From Anthonomus grandis grandis (Eukaryota; Arthropoda; Insecta; Coleoptera; Curculionidae): 64,000 nucleotides of DNA. The notes beneath the pieces are model-generated. The model was given only the letters and a program-made list of their open reading frames with translations, did not search any database and had not been told where the DNA came from. The first letter of the stretch is position 1. Each line of letters begins with the position of its first letter. The stretch covers positions 36,409,690-36,473,689 of the forward strand of contig NC_065549.1 of NCBI RefSeq assembly GCF_022605725.1, read 5' to 3'. The translations under genes and the position numbers were made by a program. Of this stretch, positions 30,609-41,309 are shown piece by piece.

Positions 30609-30958
30609 GGTTTAGGTATATACATATGTTTATTAAATTAAATAATGTTTATTCTGTATTTATTTGCATGACACGACAAATTAGTTAGGGAATATTCTAA
30701 ACTTTTCAAAGCTTTTAAACAACCATAATAATAATGAATAATACATAATAATAAAACTTTTTTATACCTACTTTAATAAAAATAAAAAACGGCAAATTAC
30801 AAAATATCGCAAATATACACACTAACGCTCGTACTAATACACTAATTATGACCCGATACCCCACGTGGGCGACGACAGTTGTACCCGTTAGAATGGGGGT
30901 AAATGGGAGGAGCCTGAACGAAAAATCGGTTCGGTAAAAAGGGCTAGCCTTCGCTTCT

Positions 30959-30970
30959 GTGAGATCGTTT
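30959..30970 (+). repeat. Target-site duplication, left (12 bp)
   Basis: GTGAGATCGTTT, exact match to 33123-33134. Confidence 0.85.
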
Positions 30971-31026
30971 GGCAGTTGGCAGTTGGCAGTTGCAGTTGGG
31001 CAGTTGGGGCAGTTGGGCAGTTGACG
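30971..31026 (+). repeat. GGCAGTT minisatellite in 5' UTR
   Basis: Six to seven imperfect GGCAGTT/GGGCAGTT units open the element. Copy 2 lacks them, so the 5' ends of the two copies differ. Confidence 0.85.
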
Positions 31027-31307
31027 ACAGCAGAAGTTGCAGTAGCAGTCAAAAACGGCAAACCACAACCTACCAAACCAAGCAGAATACCAAAAACCAA
31101 CCAGAAACGGCGGATAACAGCAATAACTCGCCCCCCATAGTCAGCGGGGGGCCGAACCACCGACGTCAAAGACGCACGATAGATGAAAACCGAGAAGAAC
31201 TAGAGCGGGGTAAGTCTCTAGCTGGCACTCCTTACCCCGGCCATAAACCTCTCCTTGAACGGAGATACCCAAAAACACCCTCCCAGTCCTCAAATCCTGC
31301 CCCAAAT

Positions 31308-32798
31308 ATGGAAGATAAGAACACCATAGCTATCAAGGCCTATATAGCCATGCTCGATACAATGGAGCTTCAAATAAAAGAATTGCAATCGAGCATTGAA
31401 GAAAAAAATTTAAAACATAAAACGCTCGAAAGCGAAAACGAGCGACTTAAAAATAAACTTAAGAGTACTGAGGAAGAGATCGACCTCCTCAAGGATCAAG
31501 TCCGCATCTTCAATGCTCAATTGCGGGAAACCAATGACAATATGGAAAAAATTTTTAAAATAAACGAACAGCTTGAAAATGAAAATAAAAACATTGCCGA
31601 GCAGCTGGGAACGCTGAGGGACCAGCTAAAAGATAATGCAAAAAACACAATTACACGTAAAAGATCCAGAAAAGAGGCAAACATCTCCTCCCCACGAGAG
31701 GAGGAGATGTTGCAATCCGACTCTGGATCTAATACAGATACTGAAGAACCTGGTCCCTCAGCGCGCCCAGATGCTGCAATTAACAGCAATCTGGGTAAAC
31801 GGGACCCAAAACCTCATAAAAGCCCACTCTTTATGCCCCTCAGCGAGTTGTCTGTTGCGGGTAAAGGGGGGAGTGCAAAGCCTAGCAACCCAAGAATACC
31901 AAAGGTCGTCATCAGAGACACCTCAAACTGGGCTAAAAAATATCAGATGATTATGGAAAAAAAAATCAACATTCTTAAAGTTCAAAAGGAGAGGCTGGGC
32001 TTGGCACTCTTCCCGAAAACAGCCCAGGATCACAGGAGTCTGACTGCCCTTCTCAGGGAAAGGGAGATGGAATTCCACTCCTTCTTCCTGGAGGAGGACA
32101 GAAGGTTAAACTTGATCCTAAGAGGTTTCGACAGAAACTTTAATCTGGAGGACATAGAGAGTGAGCTGAAACGGATGGGGTTCGAGCCTGAAGAAATGGG
32201 CTGGTTTAACACCGGCCCAGGTCGTAAAAGGCAGACGGACCTCATCCGCTTCCTGATCAAAAAAGAGCAGGAAGATATTTATAAAGTTGACAGTATAATG
32301 AACATCAGGGTCAAAGTGGAGCGCCTCAAAACGTTTCAAATCAATAATATAAAACAGGTGGGACAGTGCCATCGCTGTCAGGAGTTCGGACACGCCGCGA
32401 GCAATTGCAACGCGGGGCCGCGTTGTCATAAATGCGAAGGAAAGCATCACTACTCAAAATGCGAAAAAGAACGTACAACACCGGCCCGGTGTTGCAATTG
32501 CGGCGGCGACCATCCGGCCAGCTATTGGCGCTGTCCCAAAAACCCAAACTTTATCAAAGTTAACAGAAAATACGCCGATGCGTTAAAAAGAGAGCCCACT
32601 TTGGGCCCGGTGTTCAGAGAGACTGAAACGGTTAAAGGTCCCGTCCCAGAGGCTAAACTATTAAAAACACCTCAAAATAACAATTTATTAATGCTTTTAT
32701 CCTTGCCGGAGGACGAAATAAATTCAAAAATTGATAAATTAATCTCCAAATTAAATAAATTAACATCAAACCCGGCTTTTAAACTATTATTGCAATAA
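31308..32798 (+). CDS. Jockey-type Gag (ORF1) with three zinc knuckles
   Basis: A 496-residue intact frame from ATG 31308, the first ATG; the frame stays open 113 codons upstream without one. Residues ~15-110 form a coiled coil (LQIKELQSSIEEKNLKH). A basic patch TRKRSRKE follows at ~115. The Gag core (~205-350) includes KINILKVQKERLGLALFPK, LILRGFDRNFNLEDIESEL and DLIRFLIKKEQ. Then three Jockey-spaced knuckles: CX2CX4HX4C (CHRCQEFGHAASNC), CX2CX3HX4C (CHKCEGKHHYSKC) and CX2CX3HX6C (CNCGGDHPASYWRC region). Such proteins package LINE RNA and, in HeT-A and TART, direct it to telomeres. Domain order matches that family; the lack of ORF2 is the oddity. Confidence 0.85.
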   Translation: MEDKNTIAIKAYIAMLDTMELQIKELQSSIEEKNLKHKTLESENERLKNKLKSTEEEIDLLKDQVRIFNAQLRETNDNMEKIFKINEQLENENKNIAEQLGTLRDQLKDNAKNTITRKRSRKEANISSPREEEMLQSDSGSNTDTEEPGPSARPDAAINSNLGKRDPKPHKSPLFMPLSELSVAGKGGSAKPSNPRIPKVVIRDTSNWAKKYQMIMEKKINILKVQKERLGLALFPKTAQDHRSLTALLREREMEFHSFFLEEDRRLNLILRGFDRNFNLEDIESELKRMGFEPEEMGWFNTGPGRKRQTDLIRFLIKKEQEDIYKVDSIMNIRVKVERLKTFQINNIKQVGQCHRCQEFGHAASNCNAGPRCHKCEGKHHYSKCEKERTTPARCCNCGGDHPASYWRCPKNPNFIKVNRKYADALKREPTLGPVFRETETVKGPVPEAKLLKTPQNNNLLMLLSLPEDEINSKIDKLISKLNKLTSNPAFKLLLQ

Positions 32799-33122
32799 AA
32801 ATATAACACCTTTTTTTTCTCTTTTTTAAAAAAAAAAAAAAAAACAAAATTAACATCACCGGCCAAAAACCGACGAGCTGGGTGGGCGTGTCCTAAACCT
32901 GTGAAACCAACCAATCCCAGCCGCCCACCTAGCCTATAAATATAACCTACGTCCTACATCCCAGTCAGTTCAATCCCACGATCCGTGCCGTCAAAAGCTA
33001 GAGCACCTCGATGCGACCCAGTAAACGAAAGATAGGCGCCTATAAACGGGACATAAATTCATCACTAAACCGGCAAGAGCGCAAATTGCTAGTCCGGACA
33101 ATGAGTGGATAAGAACGAGAAC

Positions 33123-33134
33123 GTGAGATCGTTT
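33123..33134 (+). repeat. Target-site duplication, right (12 bp)
   Basis: GTGAGATCGTTT. The unduplicated target is visible at 28439-28472. Confidence 0.85.
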
Positions 33135-33329
33135 ATTCTGTGGCAGAACGCTGTTCGTCTCGTAGCAGACGGGTCAATGTCACCAGAGATTCATCGGGAG
33201 AAACCGATTCGTGGATTTTAAGTTGGGGGATCGGAATTGGTCCTACTCGGAATTTGTCCTATGTTTACGAATCCGCCCGAACGGTTAAAAACAGTGTTGT
33301 CAGAACTCTAAAATATTCTTAGCAATGTG

Positions 33330-33594
33330 ACCGAAATTCAGTTCAGGGAGGGGGATACTGTGTGAAATTGAATGTGATACCAACCATACAACAACTACAA
33401 CGAATAAGGCCGTTCAACCTAGAACTTATTGTTGTGTTTGTGTGTGTTGCAAAGATGGAACGATTTGGTAATCAAAGATTTTTTGATCAAGAATTTATTA
33501 ATGAAGCGAGAAGATATGAAACTTAATAAAATTTAAATTTAAAATTAAATCAGTTTTATACTTATACAAATTATTATAAAATAGACAATATAAT
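33330..33594 (+). other. Unassigned spacer before ISL2EU copy 1
   Basis: A polypurine tract and TGTGTGAAATTG at about 33345 hint at an LTR start. No partner LTR was found in the window. Confidence 0.3.
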
Positions 33595-33956
33595 GGGCTT
33601 GTTGCCGACTTTTTTTTTCGCAATTTTTTTCATAGAATTCAACAACACTTAACATCCTAAATAAACTGTAAAAATTTCGGCTTTCTATGTATATCCAATC
33701 TTTAGATATTCGACGTTAAATATTGAATATCCGTAAAAGCCGCTCCCTCCATTTTTGACGTCACGCCGCAGCAGGTCTCTGCGGGCGGCCGACCCCGAAC
33801 GCATTTGAGTCGGACATTTCAGTGTTTTTGATGTTATTATTTGTTATTATCTAGTTCGCCGCTATAAAAAAGGGTCTATTTTGTTTGATGCCTGAATGTA
33901 ATAAAACACTATTATTATTAGTTAAACTCTTGTTTTGATTAGTGGAGTTTTGTGCA

Positions 33957-34091
33957 ATGTTTTCAGTCGAAAGAGGCTTCATAAAGGCAGATTCTGGGAA
34001 TTTGCCAGAAGTAGATATGTTCATGGTGCTGGATTATTTTAATAAAAATAAAGACTATAAGTTCAGAAATGCGTGGAATAAAATTGATAAG
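33957..34091 (+). CDS. Probable first exon of the ISL2EU YqaJ-type protein
   Basis: ATG at 33957, MFSVERGFIKADSGNLPEVD then MFMVLDYFNKNKDYK, ends at KIDK with donor GTAAGT. The NLP-x-D motif resembles the start of insect proteins that end in a YqaJ domain. It lies 340 bp before the nuclease exon; a middle part (often a SWIM-type finger) is missing. Confidence 0.5.
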
Positions 34092-34234
34092 GTAAGTAGT
34101 CAAGTTATAGGTATAATATACCACTATAGTAATAGGTAAAAATAATAGAGTAAAGAGTGATAGGTACCGGGCGTCTCATTTTAAGTAAGATAACAAAATA
34201 ACTTGGAAAGTTTGGCGCTGGCGACTATACTGCG

Positions 34235-34352
34235 CTTTTTTCACATAAATACTAGTATTAATGTGAAAAAAGAGTGGGTTGCTCGATATATGAAAAAAAA
34301 AATATGGCACAAAGCGCCCCACGCTTTTTTCACCTTAATACTAGTATTTTCC
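34235..34352. repeat. 38-bp near-perfect palindrome and a half copy
   Basis: 34235-34272 is palindromic around ACTAGT (CTTTTTTCACAT arms, one mismatched pair). CGCTTTTTTCACCTTAATAC at 34322 repeats one arm and centre. It replaces the expected middle of the nuclease gene. Confidence 0.8.
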
Positions 34353-34431
34353 GTTTATTATTGTTTTCAGCTTATATTAAAAATTATTTAAAGATACTAG
34401 AAAACAGAGTGAGAGCAATATTTGGCAGGAA

Positions 34432-34962
34432 ATGAGATATGGGCGAATTACTACATCAAAGGCTTACGCTGTGACCAGATGTCGAGTTTTAGATGGATGT
34501 TTAGTCGAAAGCATTTTAGGGGCAAAACTTTTTCAAACAAAAGCAATGAAGAGGGGATTAAATCTGGAAAGTGACATTTTAAAAGTATTGGAAAACCAAA
34601 TGGGGCAAAAATTCTCGAAAGCAGGAATATTTCTTTCTCAAGAAAATCCTCTAATAGGTGCCTCTCCTGATGCTATAAATAGTACATCTGTAGTTGAAAT
34701 TAAAAGTCCAACAACCGAAAAATCATGTTTAAATTACATAGATTCCGACGGAAATATTAAGAAAAAATACTTGTATCAAATTCAGATACAAATGTATCTT
34801 AGTAATAGAGCGCATGAAATTTTTGTTATCTCACATCCCGATTTTGAAAAATCAAAAAAAATTACAATTAAACATTCTGATTTTGATGAAAAACTTGTGA
34901 AATCTGTAATAAAACAACTGAATAAATTTTGGTTGGAAAACATTTTTAATAAAATAATGTAA
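34432..34962 (+). CDS. YqaJ-type PD-(D/E)XK nuclease of ISL2EU
   Basis: A 176-codon frame. GIFLSQENPLIGASPDAI supplies the conserved Asp, VVEIKSPT the E-x-K pair and YLYQIQIQMYLS the following Gln helix: the core of the YqaJ/lambda-exonuclease fold. In ISL2EU elements this protein accompanies the transposase; its role is thought to be strand processing. The ATG at 34432 may be internal, because the frame reads further upstream (LENRVRAIFGRK) and homologues are longer. It ends 18 bp from the convergent transposase end. No stop interrupts the catalytic part. Confidence 0.75.
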   Translation: MRYGRITTSKAYAVTRCRVLDGCLVESILGAKLFQTKAMKRGLNLESDILKVLENQMGQKFSKAGIFLSQENPLIGASPDAINSTSVVEIKSPTTEKSCLNYIDSDGNIKKKYLYQIQIQMYLSNRAHEIFVISHPDFEKSKKITIKHSDFDEKLVKSVIKQLNKFWLENIFNKIM

Positions 34963-34979
34963 AATATTACTCTGTGTAC

Positions 34980-36333
34980 TTATTTCACTAAATAATCTTG
35001 TAAATTAATAATTCCACAAACTATTTGCACTATTAAATCTAAATATTTAACTAAACTTAAATGAACACTAGCATGAGGTTGAAGAAAATTCCCTTATTCG
35101 AGAAATCACTCGTTCAACATGTATTCTTAAGCTTGCAATTCTTTTTGATTCTGTAACTTCATTCTTCGAACTTTTTTGACTTGATGAAACAGATGGTGGT
35201 CTAACCAGTTGATTATTATTGGCTAAAAATTGATTTTCGAGATGCTTAAACCCTCTGTCGGCCATTACTTGAGCCCCTGGATCTAATTTTGCCAAAAAAG
35301 TTGATTCTTCAACTATCATTTTATCAGTAGTTCTACCACCAAAGCCACTAGAAATGTAAGAAATAAAACCATTTGGTGTACATGCTATTAAATATTTCAT
35401 AGTGTTACAACCTTTATATTCTGACCATGAAAGAGACTGTAGTATTGGGTTGCTTGGTTTTTGTATCGATATTTCAAAACAGTCAATAATACATTGAACA
35501 TTTTTATATCTATGCCTAAAGGGAATAGGAAGTTTTTCTTGGACATCATTTAATGATTTAAATTGCACAAATGGATAAAGGTAACCTGCTAATAAAGGTA
35601 TAGTTTTTTGAATAATATTACATACCCTAGCAACTTGTATGCCAAAATCGTCAGCTAATATTCTATAGGATAAATTTAGTTTTATCTTTCTGAAAGTTAA
35701 AAAAATATCTAATCTATCTAATTTACATTTTTGCGCTAGAATATTTACAATAAACAATGAATGGCTAGGAATACCTATATAAAGTTTTGGATTTCTTTCT
35801 ATTAAAAACGTAGATCTTTTTCGTATTTCTTCTGAAAAGTCCATATTGTCCATATATTGCGTATTGTCAGAATCCGACATACTTAGCTGTGACAAGCTAA
35901 ATGTGGACGTAGAGCCGCTAGTGGAAATAAAGATAGAATTATTTTTTTCAGCAAACCGCATGATCTTCGAATCATTTTGCTTAAATGCACATTTTCTTTT
36001 TTTCTTCTCTTTTTCCACTGGCACCAAATCATCTGGCATACATTGAATTCCCTTGCTGCGACTTTCTACCTTAAATAAAACTTGAATGCCTATATCTTTT
36101 TGTTTCGGTTCTGTTTCGCTTGTCACGTTATCTTCTTGCTCAACATCCTCGATTTCAGCAGAACTCCCAGGAAGTAGTAAACTATGAATCAAAGACCGCT
36201 GTTCTTTTTTTTGTAAAAACTTCGACTGTTTCGCTTTATGTGCTGTTACTCGACTTTTTTGGCAATCAAAAAATCTCGGTACTACATTTGGCTTAATAAG
36301 AATATTACCTTTTTTCATAGTTTTTAAATACAT
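34980..36333 (-). pseudogene. ISL2EU DDE transposase, THAP exon missing, one C-terminal frameshift
   Basis: The minus-strand frame starts MYLKTMKKGNILIKPNVVPR and runs 421 codons. DDE_Tnp_4-type motifs are CIIDCFEISIQKP (Asp 1), GGRTTDKMIVEESTF to VMADRGFKH (Asp 2) and RIHVERVISRIREF (Glu). After REF a T run near 35087-35090 shifts the frame by one base. The lost tail (LQPHASVHLSLVKYLDLIVQ, then IVCGIINLQDYLVK) is in the other frame and ends at 34980. Copy 2 shows that this exon is normally spliced to a THAP DNA-binding exon, absent here. Confidence 0.8.
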
Positions 36334-36358
36334 ATAATTTTCTATGTCTTCTTTTACC

Positions 36359-38833
36359 TAAAATCTAATTACTAAAATCTAAAAACTAATCTTACCTTAT
36401 AATTTAATTGGCAGCTATTTTGGGGAAAAATAATTAACATTGTTATTCGTCATAATATGTGCAGAATTTATTTATCATATTAATAATCATATTAATTATC
36501 GTAAGGCTTTGGTCTTAATAAGTGTAAACACATGATAATCATAATTACAAAGGAGAATTCGGGGATATAATGTACAAAGGGATATACTTTTTCCTAAAAT
36601 ACCAACAAAACAACTCGGATCATGATAATACATTTAGAGCAAGATATTCCACAATAAACAAAAAATATGTTGTAATTTTTCTTAAATCGGCTTTAAAAAA
36701 GAACCAATTTTGGAAGATAAGATTAAAAAAGGACTTCATTCTAATATATACGTTCACTTACACATGTCACATATTACAAATACAATAAACACTAAAGTTA
36801 CATAAAAAACCCATTACAAAATTCAAATTAAACGTATTGATATATAAAAGTTACTGATTCATTACTACATTCAGAAAAAATTATTAATTCCCAATGATTA
36901 GGATCCACATAAATGCACACGTGTTTTTGTTCAATGATTTTGACTGAATTTATTCTGGAAGAAGTACATCAAGTTTCGTTATCTTTTTTGGTTAATTTGG
37001 AGTAGCCATTCCTTCTTTTCAAAATTATGTATACATATATACTACAAGTTATTCCTTATAATTTAGTACTTAAAACATAAAAAATTTTTGTCGTGTGCTG
37101 GTTTCAAAACCTTGTCTACTTAAAAAAATACAAAATTTTCATTTTAAAAGTATTGAAAATAACAGTAGTATTATGCACTTGCACTCCAGAAAAGTGAAAT
37201 CTTTCTGTAGTATTTAAAGTTGTGACTGTTACATTAATTTACAAAAGAAATCACAAGGAATAATCATGTACTTTAAAACGATGAGGTAACTAAATAATAA
37301 TAATTAAGTTATAATTTTAATCATTCTTAATTATTACAACTTTATATACACCACACACGTTTAAAAGTAACTAACTCAGCCAAGCCTAATTATAATAATA
37401 TTAACCTTACTTATATTACATCATTTTTATTTTGTCTACAATAATGAAAATATCTTCTTAGTTCCTCCGATAATATTCTTTAAAAGTTTAAGTACATTTA
37501 AATGAAAGTTTCAAAGTCAAATTACATTTACCATATACATGATTTGAGTCTTAGTTAAACAGTCTCATTTAAATCAACAAATAAAAAAAGGTTTCATCGC
37601 GATAAATAAGTACTAAAGCGCATTTCTCTTGGTTAATTTATCTTCTTATTAGTAAAAGGAAATTGTAATTTTACATATATAGACATTATTCATGTTAAAA
37701 GTTAAAATGAGACGGTTTACAAGATATAGTAGGGAAGATAGGGGATGTTTAAGCTAACTTTAAAAGAGTAACTTAAGAAATTTACATGTATTTGTTCTAT
37801 TCTTTACGGCAAAATCAAACAGATTATGTTGTAAATACACATACTTCGTTGCAAATAAATGGAGAAGGCGGACAAAAATATCGGTTTTAATGACAAAAAA
37901 ATCTCATTTAAAGAATGTGTGAGTACGAGGTAGTGTAAAAATGGACATTTCATATTTTTAGTTTTCAAGCATTTAACAGCAGGTGTTGGGCTTTGACATG
38001 TTAAAAGTATTGATTTATCTACTATAACAATTAAGTTTGATTATGAGTCTAAAATATTTTCAATATTTTCACTGAAACTGTTTAATTGGGAAATGATTAA
38101 CAGTTGGACCAAATGCAATAGAAACTTCACAGGTGCCTTAGGATAGAAAGGTTTTCTATTAGAAATTCATGCCGAGATCACAAAAGCATATATGAAGAAC
38201 ACTGAGAGGATAAGGATTATTTATCGTTATGTGCATTTTTATCTAGCTCCTTGGCTCTATAGCTCCAAAAACATGATAAGAGTCTGATGAATCTAAAAAT
38301 GATACAGAAATTCAAAATCAGCATCTTAGAATTTGAAAGAACAGAAGAATACGTAAATATCTACATCCATTAAAGAAATGTTCATTTCAAGTCAATACAC
38401 GCTGCAAAAAAAGCTTATTTGGTTTGCATATAGCCATAGGAAACAAATTGTCCTCCTGGACAATTCTTATTGGCTTGTTCTAGGATAAATCGTTTCGAAT
38501 ATGTATTACAAGAACACTGGCAAATTTTTTCTACTTGAAATTCCGAAATCATTTTTCATATAGGAATATGAACATTCATCTTTTTCGTTTTTTATACAGC
38601 CGCTGTTCTTCTGAAGGTACCGGATTTACAACTCAAAACTAAACATTCAGCTTATTAACGATAGTCTATATCGTTAATAAGCTGCGTATAGTTGTTCTAC
38701 TGGACAAACGTCCTTGTATCAATAGTATTCTCACATTAAAATTAAAAACCTCAACGTTTTTACTACGGTCTCCAGTTTATAATAAAATACTTTTATGGTC
38801 TGACGATGGAGGAGAAAACGATCATCTTTTGTA
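36359..38833 (+). other. 2.5 kb without recognised genes; diverged repeat
   Basis: No coding match. About 38020-38560 resembles 41440-41960 (shared blocks TTTTACTGAAACTG and ACTGAGAGGATAAGGATTAT against ATTGAGAAGATAAGAATTAT), so the pogo element seems to lie between two decayed copies of an unnamed repeat. Confidence 0.45.
38648..38684. repeat. Perfect 16-bp hairpin, 5-nt loop
   Basis: CAGCTTATTAACGATA at 38648-38663 and its exact inverse at 38669-38684. Confidence 0.92.
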
Positions 38834-41309
38834 GGGTAATTCGAGGATAGATGGCGCAGAAGGTGAGATGGCGCAATTGTTTTACAGCGCCGCCGCTAAC
38901 GTTAAAGGGGAGCGGCTGTGCTCTGAGGTACTTCAGTTCATATTAGGCATGGCACCGCACCGTTTGTATTCATCGGTTAAATGTCTACTTAAATATCAAT
39001 TTATACGTGATACGTATAATGCAAAAATATTTGTCGGAATTCCTTCTTTGTGCTAGTGAGCTTTAAATTTAACAATAATTTGATTCACAATATCGTGTCA
39101 GGTAAGTAAAAACATTTAAGTTTTGTTATATAACCTCAAAATAGCGCATATTTCAAGACGTGTTTAGTTTTTGAAGTGCGCTCACAACGAGGATAGATGG
39201 TTCACTTATTTTTGAGGTGAGATGGCTCATTAATATTTATTTTTCTTTTCAGTATGCCCAGCAAATACAAGCGTACTGGAAGTTGTTCCAGGGCTAGTTG
39301 GACCGAACAACAGTTAGCCGACGCCATTCAAGCCGTTAATGAAAATAAAATGGGAGTTAATGAGGCTGCTCGTAATTTTGGGGTACCGGCAACCACTCTA
39401 CGAAGAAGAAAATTGGCAGACAATATAAAGAAAGGTCCTCTTGGACCCTCCTCCACGTTAGGCGAAGCTGCTGAAAAAAAGTTGGCCACACATATCCTAA
39501 AACTTCAAAAAATGGATTTTCTCCTACTCGAACTGATGTGCGAAGTATGGCTTTTAGATTGCCGAACAGCTGGGTATTAAACATAATTTTAATAAGGAAT
39601 TGAGATTAGCTGGTTATCCGTGGCTGCAGTTATTTCTGCAGAGAAATCCAAGGCTGTCAGTGAGAAAAGCAGAAGGGGTCTCCATTAATCGATCCTTGGG
39701 TATGAACAAAAAAGATGTTGAGACTTACTTTCAGCTGCTATAAAATACTATGACCGAGAATGATCTTATGAATAAACCTGGACACATCTACAATATGGAT
39801 AAGACGGGTTTACAACTTAATAATAGGCCGGGTCATGTTATTATTAAGAAAGGATCCAACAACATCGCAAGTATCAGCTTCGGTGAAAAGGGAGAAACCA
39901 TTACGGTTATAGCCTGTTGTAATGCGGAAGGTGTTTTTCTTCCCCCCAACCTGCGTCATGAAAGGAAAAATCAAAAAGCAAGAGTTCAAGGATGGGATGC
40001 CTCCGGGATCCTTGCTTTATATGTCAGAAAGATCGGCTTATGTCAACAGTGACATATTTTTTCAGTGGCTCAAAGATCAGTTCATTCTGAGAAAGCCGAC
40101 GGGGACAGTTTAGTTACTGCTTGATGGTCATGCTTCACACTGCAATAACGTCGAGATGCTAGAATACTGTATTGAACACAACATCATACTGCTTTGTTTG
40201 CCAAGTCATACGACGCAATTTTTACAACCACTAGATAGATGTTTTTTTAGATCGTTAAAATTAAACTACTACTCAGCTTGCAGTTTATATATTAAAAATA
40301 ATCCAGGACGAAGGCTCACTAGATTACAATTTGGAAAGTTACTTGCTGAACGATGGAACAAGTCTGCAACTGTAAATAATGGAACTTCGGCATTCAAGGC
40401 TACGGGAATTATGCCATTTAATCCTTCTGCTATCCCAGATGACGCCTATTTGACTGAAAATAGTATCGTACTTGAGGCTCCCGATGCAGGTGAAAATAAA
40501 ATTCCAGATGGTAGTTGTCAAAGTTTTACCAAAGCTTTATCTGATGATAATCAACAACCTTGCTGCAGTTGGCAGACTCAAGATAATTCTGTACCAGAAA
40601 AACAAAATGAATCGGTTACAGAAACTAATGCAAATACTCCCGTCAAAAGTACCCCTGGAAAAATGCTAGATATAATCTCACCCGTTCCAGTTGTTTCCGC
40701 TAACATTAATTCGGTTCGCAAAAGGAGCAAGCAGCTGGCGGAAATTTTAACTACAGAGACAAGAATTGGCGAAAAATAGAACAAAGCGTCTAAGAAAACA
40801 CAGAAAGAAATGAAGACCAGTAAATTAAAACCAGTTCTGAAGAAGCCAAAAGTGACCAAAAAGAAAATTGAGAAAGCTGCCAAAAGCGACTCATCCTCAG
40901 ACGAAGATCTAGAGCCACCGACATTGGACGACTCTTCAGATGATATGGACGACGATGACCAAGCTTGCACCGGTTGTGGCGAAATATATTCCCAAACCAC
41001 AAAATCTGATGACTGGGTTAATTGCTTGCATTGCTCCAAATGGTTTCACAATTCCTGCTCCAAGTTTGTAAACTTTTGCCACGACTGTGGTGTGGTTGTA
41101 TGCAAAACAAAGTGACATTTTGGCCAAAACACCTTTTTTTTTCGTTGCTATTTTCGTTTCGTTTTTATTTTTTAATGCATTTAATTGCTCAATACATGTT
41201 TCTAAACTCAATAAAGATTCGTTAAAAAAATGAACAGTATTTCTAATTCAACATATGAAAATGTTACCATGACATTTTAAAACCTGGGCCATCTATCCTC
41301 GAATTACCC
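38834..41309 (+). mobile_element. pogo-type transposon 1
   Basis: The ends GGGTAATTCGAGGATAGATG and its exact inverse are bordered by TA (38832-38833, 41310-41311). Length 2476 bp with one transposase gene. GAGGATAGATGG and GAGATGGC repeats occur inside the ends (38863, 39189, 39221), likely transposase sites. Confidence 0.9.
39254..41115 (+). pseudogene. pogo transposase with C-terminal PHD-like finger, decayed
   Basis: Psq-type helix-turn-helix (WTEQQLADAIQAVNENKMGV, NEAARNFGVPATTLRRR) is followed by a second DNA-binding part (GYPWLQLFLQRNPRLSVRKA). The DDE_1 core shows IYNMDKTG (Asp 1), LLLDGHASH (Asp 2) and QFLQPLDRCFF (Asp 3, 36 residues later). The C-terminus after an acidic linker is C-x2-C...CLHCSKWFHNSCSKF...CHDC, a PHD-like zinc finger. 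Frameshifts near 39535 and 39945 and in-frame stops near 39744, 40111 and 40777 break it; final stop 41115. Confidence 0.85.

Larger units (their letters stand above)
30971..33122 (+). mobile_element. Gag-only Jockey-type retroposon, copy 1
   Basis: This 2152-bp unit is bounded by an exact 12-bp duplication. It begins with a GGCAGTT minisatellite, contains one intact Gag ORF and a ~320-bp 3' region, and has no endonuclease or RT. The 3' region has a T-then-A run at 32811-32846 and then non-poly(A) sequence including ATGCGACCCAG and ACCGGCAAGAGC. Related blocks occur in copy 2 (55125-57562). It must depend on enzymes from another LINE. Alternative: an internally deleted Jockey element. Two copies with the same layout argue for a real lineage. 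Confidence 0.75.
30893..33322 (+). other. Open frame split by the gag-only element
   Basis: If 30971-33134 is removed, one plus-strand frame of about 87 codons runs from 30893 to a stop at 33320-33322 and includes KRASLRFCEIVYSVAERC and WILSWGIGIGPTRN. Directly after it come AGGGAGGGGGA (polypurine) and CTGTGTGAAATTG at about 33345, which might be the end of an LTR retrotransposon body and the start of its LTR. I could not name the family. Confidence 0.3.
33595..36358. mobile_element. ISL2EU transposon, copy 1 (right end truncated)
   Basis: Two convergent genes: a YqaJ-type nuclease gene on plus and a DDE transposase on minus, the hallmark of ISL2EU. The left 330 bp (GGGCTTGTTGCCGAC..., preceded by AT) reappear at 52138, which fixes the left end. 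On the right, similarity to copy 2 stops at about 36358, where copy 2 continues into an intron and a THAP exon, so this copy has lost its right end. TATAAAAAAGGG at about 33864 is a likely promoter for the nuclease gene. Confidence 0.8.

Noticed and set aside
31517..31789. Antisense frames across the Gag ORF
   Set aside because: They are shadows of the Gag coding frame; the Gag frame has clear domain motifs.
33140..33322. Short frame MAERCSSRSRR as a gene of its own
   Set aside because: It is the right half of a longer frame split by the gag-only element; not an independent start.
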